64,000 bases of DNA from the NCBI GenBank assembly GCA_020736575.1, contig JAGPYM010000008.1:992001-1056000 (forward strand). Direction: 5' to 3'. Positions 39,603 to 52,203 of this stretch are shown piece by piece. Under the pieces are notes generated by a model that saw nothing but the letters and a program-made list of their open reading frames with translations, ran no database searches and had not been told where the DNA came from. Numbering within the stretch: position 1 is the first letter of the stretch; each line of letters begins with the position of its first letter. The stretch is from Thelonectria olida. Lineage: Eukaryota; Ascomycota; Sordariomycetes; Hypocreales; Nectriaceae. The translations under genes and the position numbers were made by a program.

Positions 39603-42600
39603 GGCTTTCACTCGTTATGACGACAGGCCGTCGGTGGTACCAGCGTAGGACAGCAAATCACTTACGCTCGGTGATTGCGTAGCGTTCAAGCCTGAATGCT
39701 CAAAATGCTAGCCCTGAATCTTCGATGGGGTGAGTCTTTTGTTTTATTTTCGTTCTCCTTTGGTGGTGATCTTTGAAATGGGCGATCCGTGAGGACCGCT
39801 TGTTTCCCTGCGAGAACCACGCAATTTCGAACAGGACGTCTCCTTCTTTGATTTGGGCGTGAGGGCCGGTGATTGCGTGTGTAAGAAGATATGGGACGGC
39901 GACGAGGCCCGGGACAGAAATCAAAATGTCGGGTCCAGAGTCTACCACTTTGATCGCCCAAGAGTCGTTTGGGATGTACTTCGTAGATTGCTCCCTATCA
40001 GATTGGTGTCCGGTAAATATTGACCGTCAACGGTAGCAATGGAGAAACTCGAGACAACCGAGCTCCGAGAGTCGATGGACGGGGATGGGTAGAAGGACGT
40101 GGTAAATATCGAGACGTAAGATAACGACCGGGATCGGATTGTTGGAATCGTTGCGTAGATTGTTAAGACGTGGTATTGTGGACTTGATGGAAAGTCCAGC
40201 GATGACGACCGATTCGAGGACGTTTGAGTCAAAGCGGCAACCGTTGTGGCCGTTTGACAGGTCTGGGTCGGCGTTGAGGAGAGAAGAAGTCGTGTAGAAA
40301 CGGCGGAGCGAAGATACGGACACAAGGACTGTAATTATTAGAATCCGAAGCGACAGGATCCAGGAGGTGAGGGCGCTGTGACCGCGATGGTGTGGTACCC
40401 GATGGCACTCAAGGGCGTGGGTTTGGATGGTCTGAGGCGGATGAGGTTGTAGCAGAGTTACCGTCTGCTCGCGTTTGAAAATGGGATGCTGGCTGACCAC
40501 GAGGCGAGTTAATGGCACCTTGCGAGTTAGGGACAAGGGATGGATGGATGTGGATCGACGTAGGTAGGAACCAGGACAGGATATCGGGAGGGAAGAACCA
40601 CGAGGCGAGACGTCACGGCAAATGGGGCGCGAGAAGGTGGAAAACAAAGAGGCACAAGGAGAGGAGACGCACGATCCAGGACCAAGGGGTGTGTGGGAGT
40701 GGGACGTCAAGCGTGACGACAAGGAGGTGAAGGAAGACGAGGCGGCGTGATGAAGAAATCCTCACACGCCAAAAAGTCCAAATCAGAAACACCTGTTCCC
40801 TTGCCTTGCAGCCAGTGGCAGATGGTCGCAGGAAAAATTTGGTATAGCCATGGCCCAGCTTGGAAGGTTGTACCTGCTCGTACTGCAAAGTATGGCAGAA
40901 CGGAGCCAAGTTGGGGAAGCTGGAAAATCAGATCAAGCGCTTATTGCTCCGATTTCAAAGGTGCGTGGGCTTGACCAAAGATCAGAGGATCGAGGGAATG
41001 AAAAGCACGATAGGTGTAGACAGCCAGCTAGAGGTGTGTACATAGTGCAAGAGACGAATACCTTGCCGTCCGCTCCTACAAACACCTGTCAGAATCGCCG
41101 CGAAAGGCAAAGGAAAATCGTTGTCCCATGACACTCCCCAGGGTGCATACAGCCAGTCTACAGCCAGAACCCGTTAGACTGTTGAGGACGTCCCTGCGCT
41201 CTCCTTGAGCCCAGGCCCACCCGAAGCCAATGGGCCCACTATTGGCTCCGATGGCCTCTCGCTTCAGCGACCCATACAGGGCGAGCTCGAGCCAAAAGGA
41301 GGCCAAGAGAGAATCCAGGTACCGTCCATTGGCTTCTAAGACAGTCGCGACCTCGACCTTAGGCATGTATGTACCCTGAGGTGATACTGCTCCGTCGCGC
41401 TACATTGGTCTGCCGACGGCGCAGGGCCCTGCAGATCTTGGTTTTGGTGGCCATCGAAGACAACTGTCACACGCAGAGGGCTTTGACGGCTTCAAAGGCC
41501 TTTGTCGAGAGCGGATAACGGCATCCAATTCAAATTGACAGCCAGCAGCCTCAATACGTTTCCTACAGCCGTTACCTCAACTGCCTACCCCGACTCGGAA
41601 TAAACTGCCAACACTGCGTACTCATCGAATCCCAGTGGGGGAATCAGAAACTCGAACCGTGAATGGCTCGTCCATCAATTGTCTCCATTTTTGCTGTGGC
41701 GGCTGTGCGAGGATGTACCACATCGCAGCAGCTGCCATCGGAAAACAAGAGCAGATCGGAGAAGCGATAGAGGGTCTCAGACTTCATCGGCGGTCCATCA
41801 ATCTCTGTCATGGCCTTCTCCCGGTTGTCCCCATCAACCTCCAATATATGGTGTCCGTATTTGCAGTTGTCCCGCTCTGAAGAGGTTGCATCATCGTGGA
41901 AGCCTCTCGAATCGACAAATGCCCTCCCAATGGTACGTTTCTTACGTCAGATCCCAAGTCAAGAAATCGGGGAGCCGGGGACACCACACCCCGCCCCCCC
42001 TCCTTTTCAACTCCACCGCCAAATCACCTGCCAACTACCTGGGCGTGCGAACTTGTCCCGCAGTGACAAAAACCACTGGAATCAACTCAGGCACACCTTG
42101 CAGCCCTTTAGTTTTCACTCTTCAATTTAACCGTCTAAAGTAAGAGAAATCTGAGTAATTTAGGTTACTAACTGCACTATAGTCTAGTTTTTTTTTTATC
42201 TTTAAGTGAATACAGTATTCAAGGCGTTATGCTGTATGCAGTACGGATACATAATGATTATTCCGGCTTTTTTGTCCAGTGCTAGCCTGTCAAGGGGTGG
42301 AGAGAAAACATGATCCATTTTAGCACCCAAACGCATACAAAAACGCTAAACAGGTCTCGTGTTTTCTTTCCCGCAGGCCTGTCAACTTTCACACTCGCAT
42401 GCTGACGACGACATGCCGTGTGTGCCCTTCAGCCGTGAGTTGAGGGTGAGTGGCTTGCATCCTCACTCTACCATCAACCCTCGATAAATACTTACTCCTG
42501 GTGATGTGATTTGTGTAGCATTGGCAGGTCTCGACTCAACAAGCAACTCCCGATGCACCTGGTCTGCTGATAGTGTTTCGATTCCGTCCATGCCAAACCG

Positions 42601-45089
42601 CCTCGACGGACCAAGCCCTGGTCTCCTCGAGATGCGCATGCTTAATTGGCAATGAACAACTTTTTCCAGCCCACACGAGACCAGCAGATAGATAGCTGCG
42701 TCCCACGTTATTTCTCAAGTGAAGTCGCTTGAGTGGGTCCACCAGCATGAAGCGATTCACACTCGGTACTTGTATCTCAGCTGCCTCGGGAGTTGAGGTT
42801 GCCCTGGCTGACTTTCCGCAGGTTGTCGATCCCTCCCTTGAACGGAACAAAATGACGTCGAATGGGGGTTGATCTTCAGGGTTGACGGACGAAGCTCAAT
42901 CAGCTTCAACACGCTTCAACGCCTTCAAACTCGGTCCCTTGGGGTAGCTACGAAGGCATGGCGACGTCATACGCCCGCTATTCCCACTGTGGATCCTTGG
43001 GGTCTCACGAACTCTTCAGCTCCCGACCCTGAAGCCAGGAGTTGAGGGTTTCCGAGGATCTACCGTTTTGACCATCTGGAGCACGCCCCGGACCGAGTTG
43101 GACCCTGGATTCGAGTCCTGATGACACCCCACAGAAGCTTCCTAGACCCCCCCCACGAACCATTAGGCCTTGTCTTGGTACATAATGCCTCGAGATCGAC
43201 TCGGAGTTTCCGTTCGAAGTGGCAACAGTCATCCCCTCCTTTCACAGAAACCATCCAGAATCCTCTCAGGTCCGCGCAACATCAGCATCTTGTGGGATTG
43301 TCCTAGAGCCTCGCCGAAGACCCTTTGTGCATAAGCTAGTCGTGGCTATGTTCATGGCGAACCCGGCCCAGAACAGGGGCATTTGAAATCTCCAAGCTCT
43401 TCCCGAGTTCCTGGGGTCGAAATTGATTCCTAGTCGCGAGACAGCCCCTCTCATGACAAGCGTCTGAGTGCCCGTCCCATTGGCGGGATCTAGACAGTTC
43501 CACGTTTCTCGTTACCCCAGCTCCGCCGATTGATAAAGGCTAGACCTTCGCGTTTGGCTTGCAACCCAGGGCTTGGCTTCTCCAAGCAAAGCCTGCACCA
43601 TGAGAGCCCTCGTGGCCCTCTACGCATTGGACCCTTGTGGGAAGACGCAGAGGGCTAATTTGCCTCCCTTTGTGACTTCAGGTGTCGCCACGAGGTCAAC
43701 CAATCCCTGGGTACAAACATGCATGAAAGTGGCACTTTGTTCCCCCATTTCAGCCTAAGCGGGCAATGCTCCTGACCCGAGTGAACGGCACTGGGCTGAT
43801 GCTTTACACGCCCCAGCTCGAGCAGTGAGCTGCATCGGTGCGAGATCTTCAGATGATCCCGGTGGCATGCGTCGAGAGAAGGTGTAACTACCGCGATAGG
43901 GGTCAATCTCGAGTCACTGGCTCCTCTCTGCCGCTGTGGTGGAGCGGCTTGTCGGGTGAAGGACCATTGCCGTTCTATTTTCATTTCTCATGCTCTGAAC
44001 ATGACCCCTTTGCCTGCAGACTAACATGGCAACCATGGGCCCTGATTCCCGCGCCGCCCTAGCTCCCGTGCCTTAGTGACCCCAAGATCTGAGCTGCCGG
44101 AGGTCCCGCCCGGCCACCAGGTTTGAGGCCGAGAAAGAAGTTTTCTGGTGCTAAGCAAGTCATTCTGCTGACCAATACAAAGACAAGAAGAGGACTCGAG
44201 GGCCCAGGATCCCTGGTTCAAGATTGCTCTGCGGGTACGTCAAGGTTCTCCGATTGCTTGTGTTACAGCTGATAGATTTTCTCTTAAGCGGTTGGACTGT
44301 GTCCCCTGTGCTTGAAGAGACGTTCCCCAGATGAGGCCACCAACTGTTGTGGACACCCGGCTGAAAGAGAGAGACTGCCACTAGCGGGTACGTCTTACGA
44401 ATACGTACAGTGGCTTTACACCTTTGTTTCTCGTCATCAACACCGAAGTTGTAAGTTGAGGTGAGACGTCTGAACGCGTAGTGTAGACTCAAACAGGGTG
44501 ATGGGTCACTTGGCCCAGAGGTACTAATGATCGTTTCGTGAAATCATTGAGGAGTTCTTCCATATATCGTACCGGCATTCAGTATTATAGGTGTATTAGT
44601 AAAGCTTAATCTTTCTGGTCTTATTCGTTCCACACTTAGCCGCGAGTCTACGGACCGCAATTCGATCACAATGCAACCAAATGGTATAAGCCACAAGCGA
44701 TCTCTTCTTGTGCAGCATTTCTAGCGAACTTGCGATGTGTCCAACAGGTACAGGACTCCCAGGATATTTCAGGCACAAGCGAGCGAGAGGAGACAACTCT
44801 TTCGTCATCTATTGCAAAGAAAGTCTTGTTACTTTTCTGTGTATCGTTTCTAGGTTTATCCCTTCGGTCGAGCATTTCTCGTGTCTATCATTTACCGCCA
44901 TCAACTCCAAAAGTCGCCTGCCAACCTTCACCCACGTCAACTCCACTACACTACACAGCAACACGACATCACAAACGCTCAACCCTGCACCTAAAGCTAA
45001 CAAGCGACCCAAAAACCCAGACTATGACAACGACAATTACTTTGAATTCGCGCATGCGTGAACAAGCCCGTTGCTCTTTCTGTTTCTTT

Positions 45090-47071
45090 TTACTCGGCCT
45101 TCTTGAGGAGAGACTTGCCAGTCATCTCCTCAGGCTGGGGCAGGCCCATGGCTGCTAGGACGGTAGGGGCGACATCTCCAAGGACACCGTCGTTCTGCTC
45201 AAGACTCCAACCCTCGGGGGCGTTGGCCATGATGAAGGGCACCTTGTTAGTGGTGTGGCTGGTCTTGGGCTTGCCGTCGGGGAACTTCATCTCCTCAGCA
45301 TTGCCGTGGTCGGCAGTGATGAAGAGAATGTAGCCTTCCTTTTTGCAGGCCTCGAGGATCTTGCCAATGGCCTTGTCGGTAGTGTGGCAACCGACGATGG
45401 CAGCTTCGTACACACCAGTGTGACCAACCATATCAGGGGGGGCAAAGTTGTTCATGACAAAGGGGAACTGCTGCTCACCGAGACGCTTGACCACCTGGTC
45501 GGCAACACCATCGGCAGACATCTCAGGGGCCAGGTCGTAGGTGGCGACCGACTTGTTGGAGGGGACGAGGTCCTGGTTCTGGTCTCGGGTCTCGAGAGGG
45601 AAGACCTTCTCCACACCACCGTTGAAGAAGAAGGTGACGTGAGCGTACTTCTCAGTCTCTGCAATATGCACCTGCTCGACGCCTTGCTTGCCAAGCCACT
45701 CGGCCAGGACGTTGCCCATGTGCTGGGGCTTGAAGGCAATCTCGAAGGGGTAGTCGCCCTTGTACTGGGTCATGGTGACCAGCTTCTTGATGTTGGGGAA
45801 GGGGAAGTCGGGGAGGACGGATCGGTCGACATCGCCAAGGACCTGGGTAATCTGGCGGACACGGTCCGATCGGTAGTTGAAGAAGAAGACGGTATCGTCA
45901 TCTGCATCCGGCGGTCAGCATGGTCTGTCCACGAATTGAACTCGGAACAGGATATCTTACCCTTGATGCGGCTCTCCTCACCGCCAACAATGATGGGGGT
46001 CAGGAACTCATCCCTGTCCTTGTCACCGCCACGCTCATATCGAGCTCGGACAGCGGCAACGGGATCCTCAGTGGCCTCGCCCTCTCCGAGAATCATACCC
46101 TTGAGGGCAAGCTCGCATCGCTCCCAGCGCTTATCACGGTCCATGGCGTAATATCGACCGACAACGGTGGCAATTTGACCAACGCCCTCCTCCCGGAGGA
46201 ACTCAACGAGCTCCTGCATGTAATCAGCACCTGACTTGGGGTCGGTGTCACGGCCGTCGCCGAAGAAGTGAATGTAAACGTTCGAGACGCCATACTGCTT
46301 GGCAGCCTTCAGGAGGGCGTAGAGGTGGGTTTGCTTGGAGTGCTGTTGGGTCGTACGTGTAAGTTGCTATTCAAATACAAACGAATCAGGGGACGGGAAA
46401 CTCACAACACCACCGTGTGAGACAAGACCGCACAGGTGCAATCGGCCATTGCCAGCGGCGGCTCCCTCGAAAGTCTCCTTGATGACCTCGTTGTTGGGGA
46501 GCCCGCCTTCCTTGATGGTCTGATCAATGCGGACGACGTCCTGCCAGACGACACGGCCAGCGCCAATGTTTAAGTGTCCGACCTCAGAGTTACCCATGAG
46601 GCCCTCGGGGAGGCCCACCGCCAGCGATGAAGCCTCGAGCTCAGTGAAACCGTTCACGTCGGCGGAGAGGGCGTCCATGACGGGGGTCTCGGCGGCGGCA
46701 ATGGCATCGCCTTCCTTGGGGCTCTCTGCGGAGGCGATACCCCAGCCATCAATGACGACTATACGGATACAACAAAACCATGATTAGCCATGCCAGCTCC
46801 AGATTTACAAGCATGAAGCAAAGGACGAGGACGTAGTCCGGCTGCCGGGAATCCTGCATTCCTTGAAGGGCGGCAGGCGCCGTGTGCGGCCGAGGCAGCG
46901 AGGGACGATGCCGCAACGCGTAGGAATCGCGCGACATGATGTTCCAAAAGTGATAAGAGGGTGTGTCTTGGTGGTTATGATGGTGGAGTTGGATTTGGAG
47001 GGGAAGATGGAGGGGGCGGGGCAGAGGAGGGACGACGTACTGAGGCAGGCCTTTTGCTCGGTTTTGGACAT
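45090..47071 (-). CDS. gpmI: 2,3-bisphosphoglycerate-independent phosphoglycerate mutase
   Basis: Four exons (47071-47041, 46758-46406, 46342-45961, 45901-45090) give 525 residues. It interconverts 3- and 2-phosphoglycerate in glycolysis and gluconeogenesis using two Mn ions and a phosphoserine. Motifs: CLIVIDGWG with the metal Asp; GLPEGLMGNSEVGHLNIGAGR with nucleophile Ser68; LVSHGGVHSKQTH; IHFFGDGRDTDP; VVGRYYAMDRDKRWER; NNFAPPDMVGHTG; and FITADHGNAEEM near the C terminus. All are intact and the length is standard. Exon 1 is only 31 bases and is followed by a 282-nt intron, so the start (MSKTEQKACL) was chosen to give the conserved TEQKACLIVIDGWG join. It shares a 737-bp divergent promoter region with med9. 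Confidence 0.96.
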
Positions 47072-47808
47072 GGTGAAGACGGTTTCTATTTCTCGTAAAG
47101 GTAACAATGTTGAAGGAGAAAAGAAGGGAAAAGTGAAGAAATCAAAGGAGGAAAAGGGCCAACTTGAGGGCGATAGTAAAAGAGAAATAATGCGTGATTT
47201 GATGGGGCCTCAGAAGACGGACCATTTCACATAGAAACACGTTAGATGCGGTGGGGGGTTATGTCATCGTCTGATAGCCGTAGCTCTCAGGAGGTTTGGC
47301 ATTGTCCAGTTGGCACTGTGCAGTTCAATACAAATCCAATATCAAACAGAGAAAGCATACAGTGTTGACGCACCACTCCAACTGTACACTGACAAGTTGG
47401 TGGGTGGGCGCGCAGAGTCTCACCGAGTTCTCCGTCCGCACCCGTCCACCCAACAACGGCCCATCGGTCCAATCGATCTCGATTCTCGACCAATTTTTCC
47501 CGGCGTCGGCATCTCTCTCGATAACATTACGGAGCAGGAAGGCCGCAAAGCCCATATTCTTTCATGCAAAGGCAAGGCTGACGGGCCTCTCCACTCGGCT
47601 GCGTTCCCCGGGTGCGGCCCTTCTTTTTCGGACAGGGTTTCAACATCCAAAATCACACGTGCGGTGGCTCTTTGGATACCGGCGAACCTTAGTCCTTTGA
47701 GCTTCATCTCAGCCCTCAACAAATCCCACGTTGGGCGCGAAGCACACTCCGACACGAAAGACGAACAAGAGATCTACTCGATTAGCAAATAACGATCACA
47801 AACCAACG
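47072..47808. other. Divergent promoter region, gpmI/med9
   Basis: 737 bases between two diverging starts. The gpmI side is purine-rich on the plus strand (CT-rich leader on the gene strand). No further gene seen. Confidence 0.5.
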
Positions 47809-48249
47809 ATGGCTTCGTCTGCGACCGCCGCCAACACACCGGCGCACCCCCTCGCTCTCCCACAAGACTTCTCCCCCGATACACTCGACGCACTCTCAGA
47901 ACTCTCCCTCGTCCTCGCAAAAGTCCGCGCCGGCATTCAATCCTCCTCCGGCATCACGACCGAGCCCGCTCCTGGCGGCGGCGCAGGCGCACCTGGTGGG
48001 CCGACACTGAGCTTCAAAGAGGTACCGGGCGCGACCGACGGCCTCAAGCACAAGCTACAACGAGCTCGCGCCCAAGTGCGCGCATTGCCCGACATGGATC
48101 GTACCATTGCCGACCAGACGAAAGAAATTGGGGAACTCGAGGCGTGCATACAAGCGCAAAAGGCCTTGTTGCAAAGACTGCGCGACGAGGCCTCCGGGAA
48201 AGTAGGAAACGACGAACAAGCCGCGGTAGGAGACAGGATGGAATCGTAA
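47809..48249 (+). CDS. med9: Mediator complex subunit 9
   Basis: A single exon of 146 residues. The start is the first ATG of the frame (47809-47811). The pattern is that of fungal Med9: LPQDFSPDTLDALSELSLVL near the N terminus, a Gly/Pro-rich linker, then LSFKEVPGATDGLKHKLQRA followed by a helical stretch RTIADQTKEIGELEACIQAQ that would form the coiled coil pairing with Med4/Med7 in the middle module of Mediator. It has no membrane segment or signal peptide. Mediator links gene-specific activators to RNA polymerase II in the nucleus. The family call rests on remembered conservation and is good but not absolute because Med9 is short and divergent. Confidence 0.85.
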   Translation: MASSATAANTPAHPLALPQDFSPDTLDALSELSLVLAKVRAGIQSSSGITTEPAPGGGAGAPGGPTLSFKEVPGATDGLKHKLQRARAQVRALPDMDRTIADQTKEIGELEACIQAQKALLQRLRDEASGKVGNDEQAAVGDRMES

Positions 48250-48534
48250 GAGGTTGTGGACTCGTCTTCTAAAGGAAACTGGCGTTACTAGAGGGGCGTC
48301 TTGGTCAATGGGCATCTTATTTGGCATGGGTATTCCTGGCAACATGGAAAAGCGCATGGAGCACATGAATCGGGGTTCTGGTGTCATCTTTGGCATGATA
48401 AGGAATTGGAACAAATGGGGCGTCATTCTATCTCGCTTGGCTAATGTTTATACTGCCATCAAATCATCATGATCCCAACGCCGACCGCAGCACAACGTGA
48501 CAGAGAAGGGAATTGAGCTTGGCATCGTTGGTCA

Positions 48535-49877
48535 TCAACAAGGAACGCTGAGCTTCTTGAGCGACTCCTCCACGCTGTAACCTGGCAGTCCTGGCACTAC
48601 CTTCGTCCACAACTCGTTGCTCAGTCTCTCATTTTCAGCTAGGACCGTCCAGTTGGGGCTATGGTCAGCCTTAAGCCACTTGAAGTCGTCTACCTGATCC
48701 CACTGGTTCTCGGTCGCTTTGTCCGCCTCTGTTTCCTATTACCATTGGGTTAACGAGAGCATCACCATGTGGGAGGACATCATCCAACTTACATATGCTT
48801 CAGGCAGCGGCGCGAATCTCATGCCGGTGCAGTCTTCAATGATGGGATGGCTACCGCAGTGGAGATAGATGTCGACGTTGCTGCATTCGTGAATCCTGAC
48901 CTGCCTTGCCACAACAACTAGGACACTGTCTGATACACCAGTGATGTGTACAGGCCCATTGACACGCCCGGCAACGATCAAACTCTTGGCAATATTCTTG
49001 AGGGCCAGGCCGGGGAAAGGAGCACCGCCAGTAGCGGTCGGGATGGACATGTCCACGATGCAGCCGCTCAAATCCGTCAGACTTCCCGATGCGGTGGCCC
49101 GAGCTGCGGACGAAGGGAGAATGATGTGCAGGCCCTTCTGGTTCGAGATGCCGATATTTCTGGCAGCCGAGAAGCTGGGTTTGCGGAGGGGTGTTGCGCT
49201 AGGTCGAGCCATCTCTTCGTTATAGTTCTTCAACTTCTTGGGCGGCAGCTCGCTCAAAGTGTCCTCCTGGGGGGCTTCGGGGAGAGAAGCGTCGGCGGGC
49301 ATCGTGTTCTTGCGGGACAGACTACCGGGGTTCAAACGAGGATCGTTCTCCGGGGCACCCATATCAACATGAGCAGTGCTGGTATTGCGCCGGAATTGGA
49401 ATCGCGACTTGGGGGTGATTCTGGTAATTGTCTCGTTGAGCTTGTCCTGCAGTTCTTTGATGGCCTATGTGTGGGCAAGTGTCAGTTACCGGGTGAGACT
49501 TGGCTGAGGAAAGAGAAACGGACCACCGAGTACTGTTTCCGGTCGTAGGATGGTGTGAAGTCGGCGGCATCAGAGGCCTCGTTCTGAAGCTTTGCAATGC
49601 CGGCAAGGATGTGGTCAATTGCCTCCTGGCGTTCACCGCCAACATTTGCGACTGAGGGAAGCTGGTCGACGAGATCATCGAGGCCTAGGGTAAGATTTAT
49701 AAGACCCAAGCTCGCCAATTAAGCATGCATGAAGCTTCATCACTCACCCGTCACACTCTCAGTGAAGTGGTTGTAGAAACGCAGCTTGGGATCCATTGTG
49801 CTTTTTCGTCGGAAGAGGAACGGGTGTGTAGTAGCCCACTGCTCGTGAGTCTGAGTCTGGGTTTCCATCGTAGACAT
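48535..49877 (-). CDS. TBCC: Tubulin-binding cofactor C-like protein
   Basis: Four exons (49877-49748, 49684-49524, 49464-48793, 48735-48535) give 387 residues. The N-terminal third is helical (spectrin-like TBCC N domain: LRFYNHFTESVTG, AIKELQDKLNETITRITPKS), followed by a Pro/Ser linker and the C-CAP/cofactor C beta-helix (LTDLSGCIVDMSIP, LKNIAKSLIVAGRVNGPVHI, RQVRIHECSNVDIYLHCGSH, PIIEDCTGMRFAPLP). The catalytic Arg of the TBCC family sits in the RQVRIHEC region. The end, ENQWDQVDDFKWLKADHSPNW, is typical. TBCC stimulates GTP hydrolysis by beta-tubulin in the cofactor complex, releasing native heterodimer. Exon 2 could end three bases earlier (49527), since two donors in phase are adjacent. 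An internal Met at 49793 is an alternative start. Confidence 0.9.
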
Positions 49878-52203
49878 GGTCAATGACGAGTTTATATAAC
49901 AAGATTTGGTTGATTCGTTCGACGAAGAGGATAGGAAGGATGTTGGATACGCAAGCAGGATGAGAGAGCGAGAGATGGATGATACACAATGCGACGGCAA
50001 CAGCAGTACCAAAGCGTGTCACAGGGCCAGAGTAAACTTGATGCGCGGGTATATAAATAAGATGTAGGTAGGTTGCACGTAACAACAGATGGGCAGAGTG
50101 AGAGGAATGAATTGGAAGATGGGTATGGTATCACAGGAACAGATGGACAGATATACAAGTCTCGACTCACAAGAATCCTGGAAAAGGGAGCCAGACGCTA
50201 GAACGATGTGCGACGATGGCAGCAAGCTTTGTTATAAGACGATCCGTTTCCTCTCACAGACTCGCGTGCAGCCAGTGGCTTATTCGATGCGTTTTCCGCC
50301 TCGGCGACAAGGGGAGGGAAGTCGAAATGGACGCAGCTGGGGTGGCCCGAGCAGATGGACTGTGACGTCAATGCCACCTGATGCGGCGCTGCGTGAAGGC
50401 CGATGGGCGAAAAGAAAGAGGACGGAAAGACGCGACCCCGGGATGAAGGGGAGATTGTCAGGTTGAATGGTGGCGATGAGAGATGTAGTCGCGAGCTGAT
50501 TTGCCAAACGAGGGCGTCGTTGCAGGTTGTCAAGATGGTACAGGGATTGTATTCGCCAGAACAGACAGCAGATGCGGACAGGCAGCGGGGGGAAGCGAGC
50601 AGGTGGTGTGTGTGTTGTCTGTCCTCTCGGGCAGTGTCTTGTGCCTAGGCAAGTCAAGGTAACGTTGGGTAGCCGTAGCCTCTGTCTTGTGCGCGCGGGC
50701 CGCGTATGTGGGAACAAAAAGGTGAGACTTTGGTCCTGGCGAGACGAGACGAGACCATGTGGGAACAGGACGTGGAGAACTGGAGATGCGCAGGTGGGCT
50801 GTCAACGGCGTCGATGAGTGCAGATTTGTGGTGTTGTCGCGGAGTAATGGCACCACTGCCATCACTTCGGAGGAGGATTCCGCTCATGGGAATTTGAAGA
50901 AGCCATGTTGGACCATGTTCTAGGCCCGTCTTCTTTTCTTCTGCGTGTTGAGGGTTTTTGAGGTCGGTTGATGGCATGTCGTGTTAATTGCTGTATCCAT
51001 TCCAGCCATCCATGTCCTTTACCTTGTTAGCTAGCTCTTGTCTGCAGTTTGTTCCACAGCTTTTTGCCCTACCTACCTTGTCGAGAAGCAGACAGGGGAC
51101 GAGATAGGCCGAAGAAGGTCCCCTCCATGTTTGTTCGTACAGGAGCACGATCCGGGTCATTTTCTTGTCATGGGCTGACGGACAGCAAAAGGCCCAAGTT
51201 GAATTGCGCATTGTGCTTGTGTTCGTATCGTCGATATCGAAGAGTTGGTTCCTATCCAGCCATCCACCAGACATAGGCCATCAAACTTCCAATTCAACCG
51301 CCTCGCGGCTGACTCGGTCAGGCTTAGGTAGCAATTGTCCTAGTGCCAACGCCGGTGTGAAATCTGTCTGCGTGTTGGTCGATAGTCACTGGGTGTGATC
51401 GACGCTGTGCAGCGCGGGGAGACCTTCGAGAGACGCTTTGCGGGGTTGGGGCTTGAGTGAATCTGGGGGAAAGCGGGCGCCTCTCAACTCCGACTCCTCT
51501 CAGAAAAGCGCCTTATTCGACAGTGTGAGTGGGCTTCCGGCATCATTGGGTCAGGTTCGAAGCATGGCGTTTTCTGGCCAAGGTGCCGAGAGAATGTGGG
51601 AATGCTCGAGTCTGACCAACAAGCCCTATTCGCGCCTCAACGTGTTGGGTTTTGTGTCTTTGGTCGGCTATTGTTCCAGTGTAAGGGTGCAGAGTGAACC
51701 TTCCATAATACCGACGGGAGTTCCTTCCCCAACTCGTTTACCGACGGATATATCCCACCATGCCCGCATCTCACCATTCGGCCGTGCTTTCCGTCTCCAA
51801 TTTCTCCAATTCTCAGCGCGGCAGGCGCGTCCTCGCTTGTAGAACGAGCAAGGGACATCCTGACTTCTTACCAGGCATGGAACGTATTCGTACAACCTCT
51901 CCTCACAAATATCCCACGCGACCAGTCTTGGACATTGTTCACGTTTGATGAAGCATTTAGTCAAGGGCAATCCTCTCATTGTATTAGTTGGGTCGGCCAA
52001 GGTCAATACCCAGATCAGCTTCGTCTGTCGTCAAGAACACACCTCCACTTGCTCGCCCTAATGACTTCATTTGTACCGTCGAACTCATAAGTACTCCCAC
52101 ACTCAATACTGGAACAACCTCCCATCATGGCCCCCTTCAGATGCTGATGATCAATGTCACCTCTGTGTAGTTATTGAGCGCCACATCTACTCTTCCATGA
52201 TCC
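49878..52203. other. Intergenic region upstream of cofactor C
   Basis: 2.3 kb with several overlapping frames of 60-140 codons on both strands, none with protein-like composition or continuation. The left 200 bases are the cofactor C leader and promoter. No repeat or RNA gene seen. Confidence 0.5.

Larger units (their letters stand above)
39288..45089. other. 5.8 kb gene-free region between frq start and gpmI stop
   Basis: No supported protein gene. The frq-proximal 1-2 kb should be its promoter and leader, with uORFs (39335-39349, 39411-39500) and (ATCG)4 at 39587-39602. An AT-rich island with a T10 run lies at about 42130-42260. A long minus-strand frame at 40027-40722 has no ATG at its start and no protein character. 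The 45 kb end holds the gpmI 3' UTR. I found no tRNA, 5S rRNA or transposon sequence. Confidence 0.5.

Noticed and set aside
40027..40722. 231-codon minus-strand frame upstream of frq
   Set aside because: Starts at TTG, is dominated by Ser/Pro/Arg, and has no recognisable domain; it lies in the expected frq promoter.
43079..43130. GGATTCGAGTCC, another B-box-like match
   Set aside because: No cloverleaf can be drawn with the upstream 60 bases and no A box at the right distance.
45255..46234. Long plus-strand frames antisense to gpmI
   Set aside because: Mirror of the strongly GC-biased coding strand; gpmI motifs establish the minus strand as coding.
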